A stretch of DNA of 64,000 nt, taken from Bacteroidota bacterium. Its GTDB lineage: Bacteria > Bacteroidota > Bacteroidia > NS11-12g > UBA9320. The position numbers and the translations under genes are program-made. The stretch spans positions 1 to 64,000 of the forward strand of contig JABWCE010000012.1 in assembly GCA_013359235.1 (NCBI GenBank), read 5' to 3'. Shown piece by piece: positions 1-8,467 of this stretch. The notes beneath the pieces are model-generated. The model had not been told where the DNA came from, made no database searches, and saw only the letters and a program-made list of their open reading frames with translations. Numbering within the stretch: the stretch's first letter is position 1; the number at the start of each line of letters is the position of its first letter.

Positions 1-627
1 ACATGTACTATAATTGCTTGTAACAGTTGAAGATAATACTGAAAAAGTACTACCTCCATCAGTTGATTTCCAAATGCCATTGCCCTGTACACCATCAGTA
101 TTAAAAAAGCCCTCACCCGTACCAAAATATATTGTATCAGGTCTTACAGGGTCTTGTGCAATAGCACAAATAGCTATATTGTCAAACTGGTCACTCACTT
201 TGGTCCAGGTTACAATTGGAGCATAGATGTTTGAAGTTTTCCATAACCCGCCGGCTACACCAGCTACAAATACAGTTTTGTGCAAAGGGTCGTTTTTATC
301 CCAAAGTATAGCACGTGTTCTTCCGCCTACATTGTTAGGACCTCTTTCTTTCCAAGTAATGCCACTTATAGCTGCTTTGTGTTTTCGTTCTAATAATTCT
401 TGTTGATAAACCTGAGCTTCCCATAATTTTTCTCTGGGAACAATATTTGTTTCTATATTTCTGGTTTTCATAAATTCTTGTTCCATTGCCAGATCCATTC
501 GGTCAGCCTTAGGGATTTTTTTAAATGAAATATTTTCTTTTTTAGCTCTTTTGATTAATGCTTTGTTATAACAACCAAAAATTATTATTATAAATGATAA
601 AGCAATTAAAGACATTAGTTTTGACAT
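1..627 (-). CDS. T9SS-type sialidase/VPS10-like propeller lipoprotein, N-terminal part (runs off window)
   Basis: The frame is open for all 209 codons from an ATG at 627 to the window edge, so the C-terminus is missing. It begins with a hydrophobic signal ending in IIFGC (Cys19), which fits a lipoprotein signal. About residue 90 onward carries propeller motifs of the BNR/VPS10 type: RGPNNVGGRTRAILW, GVAGGLWKTS and GIWKSTDGG. The same motifs occur in the same order in the 878-residue protein at 11942-14578 (SGPDNIGGRCRTILI, GVSGGIFKST, GIFKSTDGK), so the two are paralogues. Such proteins are usually exported beta-propellers with a C-terminal T9SS sorting domain, which cannot be checked here. 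The substrate or ligand is unknown. Confidence 0.8.
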   Translation of the reverse strand, partial: MSKLMSLIALSFIIIIFGCYNKALIKRAKKENISFKKIPKADRMDLAMEQEFMKTRNIETNIVPREKLWEAQVYQQELLERKHKAAISGITWKERGPNNVGGRTRAILWDKNDPLHKTVFVAGVAGGLWKTSNIYAPIVTWTKVSDQFDNIAICAIAQDPVRPDTIYFGTGEGFFNTDGVQGNGIWKSTDGGSTFSVLSSTVTSNYSTC

Positions 628-991
628 AATTTTTTTTATATAGGCGAATCAAATATATGTAATCTTTTACAAATTTAATTAACTACTTTTCATAAATTTT
701 GTAATTTTATTATTAATTTGACACAACATCAAGATACGAAATTTGTGTCTCGTACTAAAAAAGTTTACATATTTGAATGATAATCTTGTAATAATTTACA
801 ATTTACAAATAATACTGAATTGGGTTTTAAGTTGCATATATTCTTATGAGGTCTTTAGTTGTTATATAATTTCACAACTGATTTAAGTAATTTTTTGGTA
901 TTGGGGATATTATCAATTTATAAGGTTCTATTTTCCTCAAAGCGAAGTCAAAACTTTTATTTCTTCTGTTGTGAGTTTTTGGTTATAAAAT
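628..991. other. Non-coding spacer holding one arm of a direct repeat
   Basis: About 360 very AT-rich bases lie between the start of the propeller gene and the stop of the RhuM-Fic gene. The only structure I can support is the repeat at 757-827, which recurs on the far side of RhuM-Fic. A short open frame at 859-1071 on the plus strand has no recognisable protein character and overlaps RhuM-Fic, so I do not count it as a gene. Confidence 0.6.
757..827 (+). repeat. Direct repeat, left copy, flanking the RhuM-Fic gene
   Basis: This 71-bp segment shares ordered blocks with 1985-2063: AAAAAAGTTTACA, then ATTTG, then ATAAT, then AATTTACAATTTA, then TGAATTGGGTTT. The two copies differ by substitutions and a small length change but keep the same order and orientation. 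They enclose exactly one gene. Confidence 0.6.
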
Positions 992-1963
992 TTATTTATT
1001 CAAAAGTAATTTTACTATTCCTATCATTTTATCTTTATCCGAAGGGTCTGAATTCGCTATTAATATTGTAAGTGTGGTAAGGGTTTCAGGACTTATTTTG
1101 TTTCTAAAATTGTAATTTGCTTTATGCAATAACCATATAAAACTAAATGCTCCACTGCGTTTATTTCCATCATTAAAAGGATGATTTTTGATTATAAAAT
1201 ACAACAAATGAGCTGCTTTTTCTTCAACGGTTGGATAAGCGTCATGCCCAAAAACACTTTGAAAAACATTGCCAAATATTCCCTCTAAATTTCCTTTGAT
1301 TTTTTCTTGTGCAAATAATTCTGTAGCTTCATTTTTTCTAATTAATTCTGTTTTTAATTGTAGTAAATCAACGAATAGTTCCTTTGCCGAAGTTTCTATT
1401 TCTTGCTGTTTTCCTTCTTTCGGAAATTCGTTTTTATCGTAGCTGTCTAAATTAAAAAAGGTATTTGAAAATGATTGTATAAGAGATAGAATATTATTTA
1501 CTTCTACTTGATTATTATATTGAGATAAAATTTTTATATCATCAAGTGATTTTATAAATTGTGCTTTATTTTCTTCTAATCGCTTTTGGTTGATGGCATA
1601 GCCTTTTACCAAAAAATCTTTTAAACGCTGTGTTGCCCACTGACGAAATTGTATTCCAATTTTTGTATTTACTCGATAACCTATCGAAATAATTACATCT
1701 AAATTATAGTGATCCAATTCTCTTGAAACTATCCTTTTACCTTCCTTTTGAACAGTTCGTAATTTCCGAACAGTTGCCTCAGCATATAACTCTTCGGAAC
1801 TAAAAATATTTGCCAAATGCTCACTAATATTAGCTTTGCTTGATGAAAACAGTTTTACCATTTGGCTTTGTGTAAGCCAAACTGTTTCTTCATTAAACTG
1901 AACATCAATTTGTGTTTCTTTATTCGCTGTTTGATAAATAATAATTTCGCTTTTTTGTTCCAT
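992..1963 (-). CDS. RhuM-family virulence protein with C-terminal Fic/DOC domain
   Basis: This 323-residue protein has an N-terminal RhuM-type region with TVWLTQSQMVKLF near residue 30 and FRQWATQRLKDFLVKGYAIN near residue 105. The C-terminal Fic domain contains HPFNDGNKR at 261-269, matching the catalytic HxFx(D/E)GNxR motif. Fic proteins usually transfer AMP or another nucleotide group from NTP to a target hydroxyl. With all motif residues present, the enzyme is likely active. No antitoxin gene is adjacent, and I could not identify an inhibitory (S/T)xxxE(G/N) helix. RhuM-Fic fusions are widespread accessory genes in bacteria, often in genomic islands. Here the gene lies alone between two direct repeats, which suggests acquisition as a unit. 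The target is unknown. Confidence 0.9.
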   Translation of the reverse strand: MEQKSEIIIYQTANKETQIDVQFNEETVWLTQSQMVKLFSSSKANISEHLANIFSSEELYAEATVRKLRTVQKEGKRIVSRELDHYNLDVIISIGYRVNTKIGIQFRQWATQRLKDFLVKGYAINQKRLEENKAQFIKSLDDIKILSQYNNQVEVNNILSLIQSFSNTFFNLDSYDKNEFPKEGKQQEIETSAKELFVDLLQLKTELIRKNEATELFAQEKIKGNLEGIFGNVFQSVFGHDAYPTVEEKAAHLLYFIIKNHPFNDGNKRSGAFSFIWLLHKANYNFRNKISPETLTTLTILIANSDPSDKDKMIGIVKLLLNK

Positions 1964-1984
1964 GTTTTAAATTATCTAATCCTA

Positions 1985-2063
1985 AAAAAAGTTTACAGAT
2001 TTGTAAGATAATTCGTATATTAATTTACAATTTATAATTAATAATTAATAATGAATTGGGTTT
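1985..2063 (+). repeat. Direct repeat, right copy, flanking the RhuM-Fic gene
   Basis: This is the 79-bp partner of 757-827, located just upstream of the RhuM-Fic start codon. It carries the same ordered blocks ending in TGAATTGGGTTT. It contains an extra AT-rich stretch (TAATTAATAATTAATAAT) that accounts for most of the length difference. Confidence 0.6.
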
Positions 2064-2189
2064 ACAAATGTATTTTTTTATAATAAAAATTCTTCCCAAA
2101 TTTCACTGTTTTAATTTTTATTTTTTTTGAATTAAATTCGATTTTATAACCAAGAGAAATAAAAGAAAATAATTTTATTATAAGCATAG

Positions 2190-2219
2190 TTGACAATATT
2201 AAAAATATATTTATTTTTG
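2190..2219 (+). promoter_or_regulatory. Bacteroidota-type promoter for tRNA-Asp
   Basis: A -33 TTG at 2190-2192 is followed after 19 bp by TATTTTTG at 2212-2219, matching the TAnnTTTG -7 consensus. The tRNA starts 13 bp downstream, so only a short leader would be transcribed. Confidence 0.6.
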
Positions 2220-2232
2220 CAGCCTCAAACAA

Positions 2233-2306
2233 GGATCGGTAGTTCAGCTGGTTAGAATGCCGCCCTGTCACGGCGGAGGTCGCGGGTTCGAATCCCGTCC
2301 GACCCG
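2233..2306 (+). tRNA. tRNA-Asp (anticodon GTC)
   Basis: A full cloverleaf can be folded. The acceptor stem is GGATCGG with CCGACCC; the anticodon stem CCGCC/GGCGG closes the loop CTGTCAC, placing GTC at 2267-2269. The T-arm is GCGGG-TTCGAAT-CCCGT. The discriminator is G2306 and the CCA tail is not encoded. The third acceptor base is A (2235) opposite C, giving an A3-C70 mismatch where a G-C pair is expected. Confidence 0.93.
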
Positions 2307-2310
2307 CAAC

Positions 2311-2343
2311 AAAACCCAATCTTTATTAAGGTTGGGTTTTTTG
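2311..2343 (+). terminator. Intrinsic terminator after tRNA-Asp
   Basis: AAACCCAA at 2312-2319 pairs with TTGGGTTT at 2332-2339 across a short AT-rich loop, and is followed by a T-run. It lies five bases after the tRNA end. Confidence 0.75.
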
Positions 2344-2409
2344 CTTTTGTAGATTATTGTTGAATATAAATTTTAAAAAAACATCACAATATTCAACTAT
2401 ATCATGTTT

Positions 2410-2417
2410 TATTTTTG
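2410..2417 (+). promoter_or_regulatory. -7 promoter element upstream of uvrB
   Basis: TATTTTTG matches TAnnTTTG and lies 9 bp before the uvrB start codon. I see no convincing -33 TTG at the usual spacing, so this is a weaker call. The leader would be very short. Confidence 0.4.
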
Positions 2418-2426
2418 TAACTGTAA

Positions 2427-4454
2427 ATGAAATTTAAAATAGTGTCTGATTTTATGCCAACAGGCGACCAACCTGAAGCGATAAAACAACTTTGCGATGG
2501 AATTTACAATGGAATTGAACATCAGACTTTGCTCGGTGTTACAGGTTCGGGCAAAACTTTTACTATAGCTAATGTAATAGAAAATGTACAGAAACCGACG
2601 CTTATTATAAGTCATAATAAAACTTTAGTTGCTCAACTTTATTCAGAATTCAAAAACTTTTTTCCTGAAAATTCGGTACAGTTTTTTGTTTCTTACTATG
2701 ATTATTACCAGCCTGAAGCATATCTTCCTGTTACGAATACTTATATCGAAAAAGATTTAAGCATTAATGAAGAAATAGAGAAATTAAGACTTAGAACCAC
2801 TTCAGCATTACTTTCAGGGAGAAGGGATATAATTGTGGTGGCATCAGTTTCGTGTATTTACGGAGCCGGTAATCCGTTTGAATATGAAAAAAGTATAATA
2901 AAACTAAATATAGGGCAAAAACTGTCGCGAAACACTTTACTTTTCACTTTGGTAGAAAGCCTCTACAGTCGTACTACGGTTGAGTTTAAAAGAGGTACTT
3001 TCAGAGTGAATGGCGAAAATGTAGATATATATTTGGCTTACGAAGATTATGCTTACAGAATAACGTTTTTTGGAAACGAAATAGAAGAATTGAGTTCAAT
3101 AAACCCAGTTTCAGGTCAAACTATCGAAAAGTTTGAAAATATCGCAGTTTATCCTGCAAATATTTATGTTACCAATAGAGATATTTTAAATAATTCAATC
3201 AGACTAATACAAGATGATTTAGTAAAACAAATTGATTTTTTTAAATCTCAAGGAAGACATCTTGAGGCGAAAAGAATTGAAGAGCGGACAAACTTTGACC
3301 TCGAAATGATTAGGGAAATGGGCTATTGCAGTGGAATTGAAAATTACAGCCGTTATCTTGATAATCGAAGTATTGGTCAAAGACCATTTTGCCTTCTCGA
3401 TTATTTTCCAAAAGATTTTTTATTAATAATAGACGAAAGCCATGTGATGTTACCACAGTTGAGGGCTATGTATGGAGGAGATAGAAGCAGAAAGCAAAAC
3501 CTTGTAGATTATGGTTTTAGATTGCCGGCAGCATTAGACAATCGCCCTTTGAAATTTGATGAATTTGAAAGTTTGCAAAATCAGGTAATTTATGTAAGTG
3601 CAACCCCGGCAGATTATGAAATAGCTAAAAGCGAAGGTGTATTGGTTGAACAACTTATAAGACCTACAGGATTATTAGACCCTGAAATAGAAATAAGACC
3701 CTGTACAAACCAAGTTGATGATTTGCTTGATGAAATTGACCAAAGAGTGAAAATGGGCGATAGAGTTTTGGTTACTACTTTAACAAAGCGTATGGCAGAA
3801 GAACTTGATAAATATTTGAGAAATATCGGGATAAAATCAACGTATATTCACAGCGAAGTAAAAACACTTCAAAGAGTTGATATTTTAAAAAATCTGAGAC
3901 TTGGCAATGTTGATGTATTGGTAGGTGTAAATTTGCTTCGCGAAGGACTTGACCTGCCCGAAGTTTCGATGGTTGCTATACTTGATGCCGATAAAGAAGG
4001 ATTTTTGCGAAGCACCAAAAGCCTAACACAAACAATTGGAAGAGCAGCCCGAAACTCAAGAGGAAAGGTTATAATGTATGCTAATAAAATTACTGAAAGT
4101 ATGAAAAAAACAATTGACGAAACCGAACGCCGCCGTAACAAACAATTAACTTATAACATAAAATATGGAATTACACCCAAAACAATAATTAAAAATATTG
4201 ATGATTTGATTGATATTGAAAATACTACCACAGGCAATGAAAATCAAATTAAAAAAGCATATATTGAGAACGAAAAGGCAAGTATTGCAGCAGACCCTGT
4301 AATTTTATATTTAAAAAAAGATGAAATATTGAAAATGATAAATGAAACTAAAAGTAAAATGAATAAAGCTGCCAAAAACCTCGACTTTATGGATGCTGCT
4401 ATGTATAGAGATGAAATAGCTGAACTTGAAAAATTATTAGCGGCAAAAGATTAA
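2427..4454 (+). CDS. uvrB: Excinuclease ABC subunit B (UvrB)
   Basis: UvrB is the helicase-like damage-verification subunit of nucleotide excision repair. It receives DNA from UvrA and positions UvrC. The 675-residue length is normal. Visible elements are Walker A GVTGSGKT at 37-44, the strand-separating beta-hairpin region YYDYYQPEAYLP around 90-101, the DESH box at 336-339, the helicase motif QTIGRAARN near 530, and a C-terminal UVR motif in about the last 40 residues (AAKNLDFMDAAMYRDEI). The start is the first ATG after a -7 promoter element, and the protein opens with the expected PTGDQPEAI motif. It appears monocistronic; the next gene is convergent. Confidence 0.98.
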   Translation: MKFKIVSDFMPTGDQPEAIKQLCDGIYNGIEHQTLLGVTGSGKTFTIANVIENVQKPTLIISHNKTLVAQLYSEFKNFFPENSVQFFVSYYDYYQPEAYLPVTNTYIEKDLSINEEIEKLRLRTTSALLSGRRDIIVVASVSCIYGAGNPFEYEKSIIKLNIGQKLSRNTLLFTLVESLYSRTTVEFKRGTFRVNGENVDIYLAYEDYAYRITFFGNEIEELSSINPVSGQTIEKFENIAVYPANIYVTNRDILNNSIRLIQDDLVKQIDFFKSQGRHLEAKRIEERTNFDLEMIREMGYCSGIENYSRYLDNRSIGQRPFCLLDYFPKDFLLIIDESHVMLPQLRAMYGGDRSRKQNLVDYGFRLPAALDNRPLKFDEFESLQNQVIYVSATPADYEIAKSEGVLVEQLIRPTGLLDPEIEIRPCTNQVDDLLDEIDQRVKMGDRVLVTTLTKRMAEELDKYLRNIGIKSTYIHSEVKTLQRVDILKNLRLGNVDVLVGVNLLREGLDLPEVSMVAILDADKEGFLRSTKSLTQTIGRAARNSRGKVIMYANKITESMKKTIDETERRRNKQLTYNIKYGITPKTIIKNIDDLIDIENTTTGNENQIKKAYIENEKASIAADPVILYLKKDEILKMINETKSKMNKAAKNLDFMDAAMYRDEIAELEKLLAAKD

Positions 4455-4483
4455 CTGCAAACAGATAGTATTTAATATAGAAA

Positions 4484-4912
4484 TTAAATAACCTCTACAG
4501 TGAACTCAACTGTGTATTTTCTTGGGTCAATTTTTGCATTTACTCTGGGGTAAGGATTAGCTCCCGAAATAAAAATTTTCTTGTTTTTGTAATTTACAGA
4601 TTGGTTTCCCATAGAAGCAGCTAAGATTTTATAATTAATGCCATTTACCAAAAACTCTGCCGAAACGCCTCCTTCCCAAATACAATATGCACCTTCGGGA
4701 CATCTTGAATCTGAAATAACTGCAATTAACTTTATTTTTATAGGTTCTGAATCATTTTTTGAATAATATAATCCGGTTTGCCCTATTGCCAAAGTACCCT
4801 TGCCTTCATAAAATTTTAATTCCGGAATAGGCGGATCTTCTTTGCATCCCATAAATACCGATAAGAAACTGACAATCAAAAGAATTTTGTAACTCATAAT
4901 TATTTTAAACAA
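4484..4912 (-). CDS. Small lipoprotein with a DSRCP...CxW motif
   Basis: A 142-residue protein with a signal peptide ending in SVFMGC (Cys23), consistent with lipoprotein export. The mature part has DSRCPEGAYCIWEGG (about 68-82), with Cys71 and Cys77 flanking a loop, a motif seen in many small Bacteroidota lipoproteins of unknown role. A second in-frame ATG at 4897 would give a more compact signal peptide and may be the true start. It converges on uvrB and diverges from the Omp85 operon. The function is unknown; a periplasm-facing disulfide-containing beta domain is plausible but is inference. Confidence 0.75.
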   Translation of the reverse strand: MFKIIMSYKILLIVSFLSVFMGCKEDPPIPELKFYEGKGTLAIGQTGLYYSKNDSEPIKIKLIAVISDSRCPEGAYCIWEGGVSAEFLVNGINYKILAASMGNQSVNYKNKKIFISGANPYPRVNAKIDPRKYTVEFTVEVI

Positions 4913-5078
4913 AGATAAAAGTTTTTTTAATACAAAATTTAACCTTTTTAATCTAAAAAAATTATTAATGCTATTTTTGAAATAAAGTTAAAAAATAATC
5001 TGTTATTGAAACAGTGCGGTTTTATTGAGATTTGTATCAAATAATATTAGTTTTTGTGTGATTTCAAAAGAAGATATA

Positions 5079-6848
5079 TTGAAAAAAATAATGCTTTCGG
5101 CAATTTTGTTTTTTTCGGTTTTAAAATCGAGTTCTCAAAACAATTTTATTTTTATATCGCAAACCCAGTTGCCAAAATATGTAAAATTTGAAAACAGTGT
5201 AAAAGATATACATAATGGGCGTTTGCAATGCCAAAAGATCATATATCAATTAGCCGGCAATGGTTTTATAACGGCAGATATTGATACAATTTACACCCAA
5301 AATGATACTATTTTTTCAAAGTTTTATTTAGGTAAAATATTTAGTTGGGGAAATGTAAATACAAATAACTTGAATGAAAATTTTTTAAAAAAATTTGGGT
5401 TTGATAAAATAACAAAAGGAACGGTAAACCTTAATCATTTCACAAAAAACATGAACGATGTAATAGATTTTTACGAAAACAAAGGTTATCCGTTTGCTTA
5501 TTTTTCATGGGATTCGTTAATAATTGACCAAGATACAATAAGCGGAAACCTGAAATTTGAAAAAAATTATTACATTACTTTTGATACAATTGCACTATAC
5601 GGTGATAAAGTATTGTCGAAAAAATTTCTTTACAATTATCTCGAAATTAAACCGGGTATGGCTTATGAAGAGAAAAAATTCAGACAAATAAAATCTAAAA
5701 TAGATAAACTTCAATTTGCAACATTGCAACGCACACCTCAATTATTTTTTGTAGAAAGAAAAGCTGTGATTTTGCTAATGCTTAAAAAAAGAACAGTAAA
5801 CAGACTTGATGGTATTGCCGGATTTGCTCCTTCAAACGACAATACTAAAGAAAATAAGCTATTGCTAACAGGAGAATTTCATATTGACCTTAAAAATATT
5901 AAAGGTAGCGCAATGTCTTTGAAAACTGATTGGCAGAGTTTTAAAGAGCGAAGTCAATCTTTTGCATTTAGTTTTGAAATTCCGTATTTGTTAAATAGCC
6001 CTATTGGTGCAGGTTTTAAATTAGATTTGCTTAAATACGATACTATTTATACCGAAACAAAATTCGGGTTAAATCTCAATTATTACTTTTCGGGTAATGA
6101 TTATTTAAGCTTATTCTACGAAAACCAATCTACAAATCTATTGAATGCAGATACTGTTCAGATAAGAAAAACCGCTAAAATAGGGAGTTTTACGCCTATG
6201 AGTAATTATTCGTATGGGGTAATGTTAAACAAAACCTCAATAAGTAATTCATTAAATCCTCAAAAAGGATACTCGGCACAGTTCAGGTTTTCATTTACCA
6301 AAAGAAAAATTAAAATAGATAATATTATCAGTAATGTGAAATTTTGGAACCCCGAAACATCAACGTATTATACGGTTTACGATTCGCTAAAAAACGAAAC
6401 TTTTCAATTAAAGATAAAATACAACATAGTTAAAATTTTTCCATTAGTAAAAAATACAGTTTTATATACTGAACTTATGGGTTGCAACACTATAAGTCCT
6501 GATATTTATTATAACGAATTGTATAGAATTGGTGGATTTGCAACCCTTAGGGGATTTAATGAACAATCACTTTTTGCAAGTTCATATTCAATAATTAATT
6601 TGGAAATACGTTATTTGCTGTCCGAAAACTCATTTGTAAGGTTGTTTGGAAATGCAGCATATTATATTGACAAAAGTAATAGACAAAACAAAATTGCCGA
6701 AGATATTCCACTTGGTTATGGAGCAGGGGTTAATCTTAATACAGGTGCCGGAATTCTTAATTTGTCAGTTGCACAGGGAAAATCAAAATTCAATCCGTCA
6801 GAGTTTAGAAATACAAAAATTCATCTTGGGCTTATTAATTATTTTTAG
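5079..6848 (+). CDS. Omp85-family outer-membrane protein (TamA/BamA-like)
   Basis: From the TTG at 5079 the protein starts MKKIMLSAILFFSVLKSSSQ, a good signal peptide; ATG 5091 is an alternative start, and an upstream TTG at 5025 would bury the signal. The mature N-terminal 180 or so residues have POTRA-like segments (NVNTNNLNENFLKKFGFDK; FDTIALYGDKVLSKKFLYNY). The rest is barrel-like and contains GGFATLRGFNEQSLF near residue 490, matching the conserved (V/L)RG(F/Y) loop of Omp85 transporters. Such proteins assemble or translocate other outer-membrane proteins. At about 590 residues with few POTRA domains it is shorter than BamA, so it is an accessory member. It is immediately followed by the DUF4271 gene with no gap. 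Confidence 0.85.
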   Translation: MKKIMLSAILFFSVLKSSSQNNFIFISQTQLPKYVKFENSVKDIHNGRLQCQKIIYQLAGNGFITADIDTIYTQNDTIFSKFYLGKIFSWGNVNTNNLNENFLKKFGFDKITKGTVNLNHFTKNMNDVIDFYENKGYPFAYFSWDSLIIDQDTISGNLKFEKNYYITFDTIALYGDKVLSKKFLYNYLEIKPGMAYEEKKFRQIKSKIDKLQFATLQRTPQLFFVERKAVILLMLKKRTVNRLDGIAGFAPSNDNTKENKLLLTGEFHIDLKNIKGSAMSLKTDWQSFKERSQSFAFSFEIPYLLNSPIGAGFKLDLLKYDTIYTETKFGLNLNYYFSGNDYLSLFYENQSTNLLNADTVQIRKTAKIGSFTPMSNYSYGVMLNKTSISNSLNPQKGYSAQFRFSFTKRKIKIDNIISNVKFWNPETSTYYTVYDSLKNETFQLKIKYNIVKIFPLVKNTVLYTELMGCNTISPDIYYNELYRIGGFATLRGFNEQSLFASSYSIINLEIRYLLSENSFVRLFGNAAYYIDKSNRQNKIAEDIPLGYGAGVNLNTGAGILNLSVAQGKSKFNPSEFRNTKIHLGLINYF

Positions 6849-7694
6849 ATGAAATTAAAATTAATATTTTATCTTTTAATTGCAAGTATGCCTTGTAGTT
6901 TAATGGCTGATACAGTAAATGTAATCAATGTACAAAGCGATACAGCAATTGTTAATTCAACAAAAACAATAAAAAACCAATCAAAAGATACGGCAAAATT
7001 TGAAGCAATCGAAAAACCTGATAGTATTATAAACTTTAGAGTACAAGGAACCGAGCTATGGGTATTTATAGCTTGTTGTTTAACTTTTGTACTTGCGGGT
7101 ATAAACCGTAGAATAAATGAAAAAAAACATGACCAAACAATACTTGGCTTTTTAAACTTTAACACTTTAGGACAATCGGTAAATCGTTCGTTTTACGAGT
7201 TCAATATTCATCAGTTAATAGGTCTTATCGTTCATAATTTAGTTTTATCTTTTTGGTGTTTTTATTTTTTTAAAGAAACTTCATTTCAAATTATTTCAAA
7301 CAATTTGTTGTTTTTTGTATTTCTGTTTTTTTCGGTATCACTTGTTTATATATGTAAATTTTTCTTTCAGTACCTTGCATTAAATATAATTCAAACAAAC
7401 GAACTTTCGGTTTTGGTTGTAAAATGTATTATTAGTCTGGGATACTTTTTTACATTAATTACCTTACCGCTTTTTATGGTGATGTATTACATACAAAACC
7501 CTGATTGGCAACTCAACCTCGAATATATTTTGCTGTGTATAACAGCAGTTTATCTATTATTCAGAACATTTAAAATATTTCAACTTTTTGCACAATTTTT
7601 CGGCATATCATTTTTTTATAATATTCTTTATTTTTGCGGTCTTGAATTAATACCTCTGCTTGTATTAATAAAATTGATAATAAGATTGTTCTAA
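6849..7694 (+). CDS. DUF4271 membrane protein
   Basis: This 281-residue protein has a signal-like N-terminus (MKLKLIFYLLIASMPCSLMA), a hydrophilic stretch to about residue 65, and then five to seven transmembrane helices over the remaining two-thirds. The arrangement and its position next to a HemD-like gene are typical of the Bacteroidota DUF4271 family, whose role is unknown. The ATG begins directly after the Omp85 stop (TAGATG), so the two genes are co-transcribed. The HemD-like gene follows after 9 bp. Confidence 0.8.
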   Translation: MKLKLIFYLLIASMPCSLMADTVNVINVQSDTAIVNSTKTIKNQSKDTAKFEAIEKPDSIINFRVQGTELWVFIACCLTFVLAGINRRINEKKHDQTILGFLNFNTLGQSVNRSFYEFNIHQLIGLIVHNLVLSFWCFYFFKETSFQIISNNLLFFVFLFFSVSLVYICKFFFQYLALNIIQTNELSVLVVKCIISLGYFFTLITLPLFMVMYYIQNPDWQLNLEYILLCITAVYLLFRTFKIFQLFAQFFGISFFYNILYFCGLELIPLLVLIKLIIRLF

Positions 7695-7703
7695 AACAAT
7701 AAA

Positions 7704-8465
7704 ATGGAAGAAAAATTACTGAAAGTAAAAAGCATATTGATTTCGCAACCCAACCCTGGTGATAAAAAAACAATTTATCACACAATTGCCGAAAAACTAC
7801 ACCTTAAGCTTGATTTCAGACCATTTATCGAAGTAGAACCAATACCCGGAAAAGAATTAAGAAGAAATAAAATTAATATACTCGATCATTCAGCTATAAT
7901 TTTTAATGCAAGAAATGCTGTTGACAATTTTTTTAGAGTAGTAGAGGAGTTGAAAATAGATTTACCCATAACCATGAAATACTTTTGTATAAACGAAACT
8001 ATTTCATTGTACATTCAAAAATACACCATTTTAAGGAAACGAAAAGTATTTTATGGCAAAGGAACCGAAAAAGAGTTTTTGGCAGAAATAAAAAAACATC
8101 CTGACGAAAACTATCTTTTTCCATGCTCAGATATTAGAAAAAGCACAATACCCGATTTTTTAAATGCACACAAAATTACTTATAAAGAAGCTATGTTTTA
8201 TAAAACAATAACTGCCGATTTGAGTGATTTAGCAAATGTATATTACGATGTAATTGTTTTTTTCAGCCCTGCCGATATAAAATCTCTTTTCGAAAATTTT
8301 CCCGACTTTAAGCAAAACAACACTCGTATTGCTGGATTTGGAGCTTCTACTGATGAGGCAATTAAAGAAGCAGGTTTGATCAATAATATTCCGGCACCAA
8401 CTCCCGAATATCCAAGTATGGTAACGGCTCTCGAAAAATATATTATAAAAGCCAACAAAGGTTAA
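7704..8465 (+). CDS. Uroporphyrinogen-III synthase family protein (HemD-like)
   Basis: A 253-residue protein with the two-lobed HemD layout: an N-terminal segment (VKSILISQPNPGDK) and a C-terminal lobe with YDVIVFFSPADIKSLFEN and IAGFGASTDEAIKEAGL, which correspond to the conserved (V/I)xFTSxxxV and (G)xxTAxAxxxxGL regions. HemD cyclises hydroxymethylbilane to uroporphyrinogen III in haem synthesis. The family is poorly conserved, and this Bacteroidota branch travels with DUF4271 rather than other hem genes, so a true haem role is likely but unproven. It ends 2 bp before the convergent methyltransferase stop. Confidence 0.8.
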   Translation: MEEKLLKVKSILISQPNPGDKKTIYHTIAEKLHLKLDFRPFIEVEPIPGKELRRNKINILDHSAIIFNARNAVDNFFRVVEELKIDLPITMKYFCINETISLYIQKYTILRKRKVFYGKGTEKEFLAEIKKHPDENYLFPCSDIRKSTIPDFLNAHKITYKEAMFYKTITADLSDLANVYYDVIVFFSPADIKSLFENFPDFKQNNTRIAGFGASTDEAIKEAGLINNIPAPTPEYPSMVTALEKYIIKANKG

Positions 8466-8467
8466 TT

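Noticed and set aside
859-1071. 70-residue frame on the plus strand
   Set aside because: It is low-complexity hydrophobic sequence and overlaps the 3' end of RhuM-Fic on the other strand.
2062-2319. 85-residue open frame on the minus strand
   Set aside because: It runs antisense through tRNA-Asp and its terminator; the apparent RTGFEPATSAV peptide is the usual reverse translation of a tRNA.
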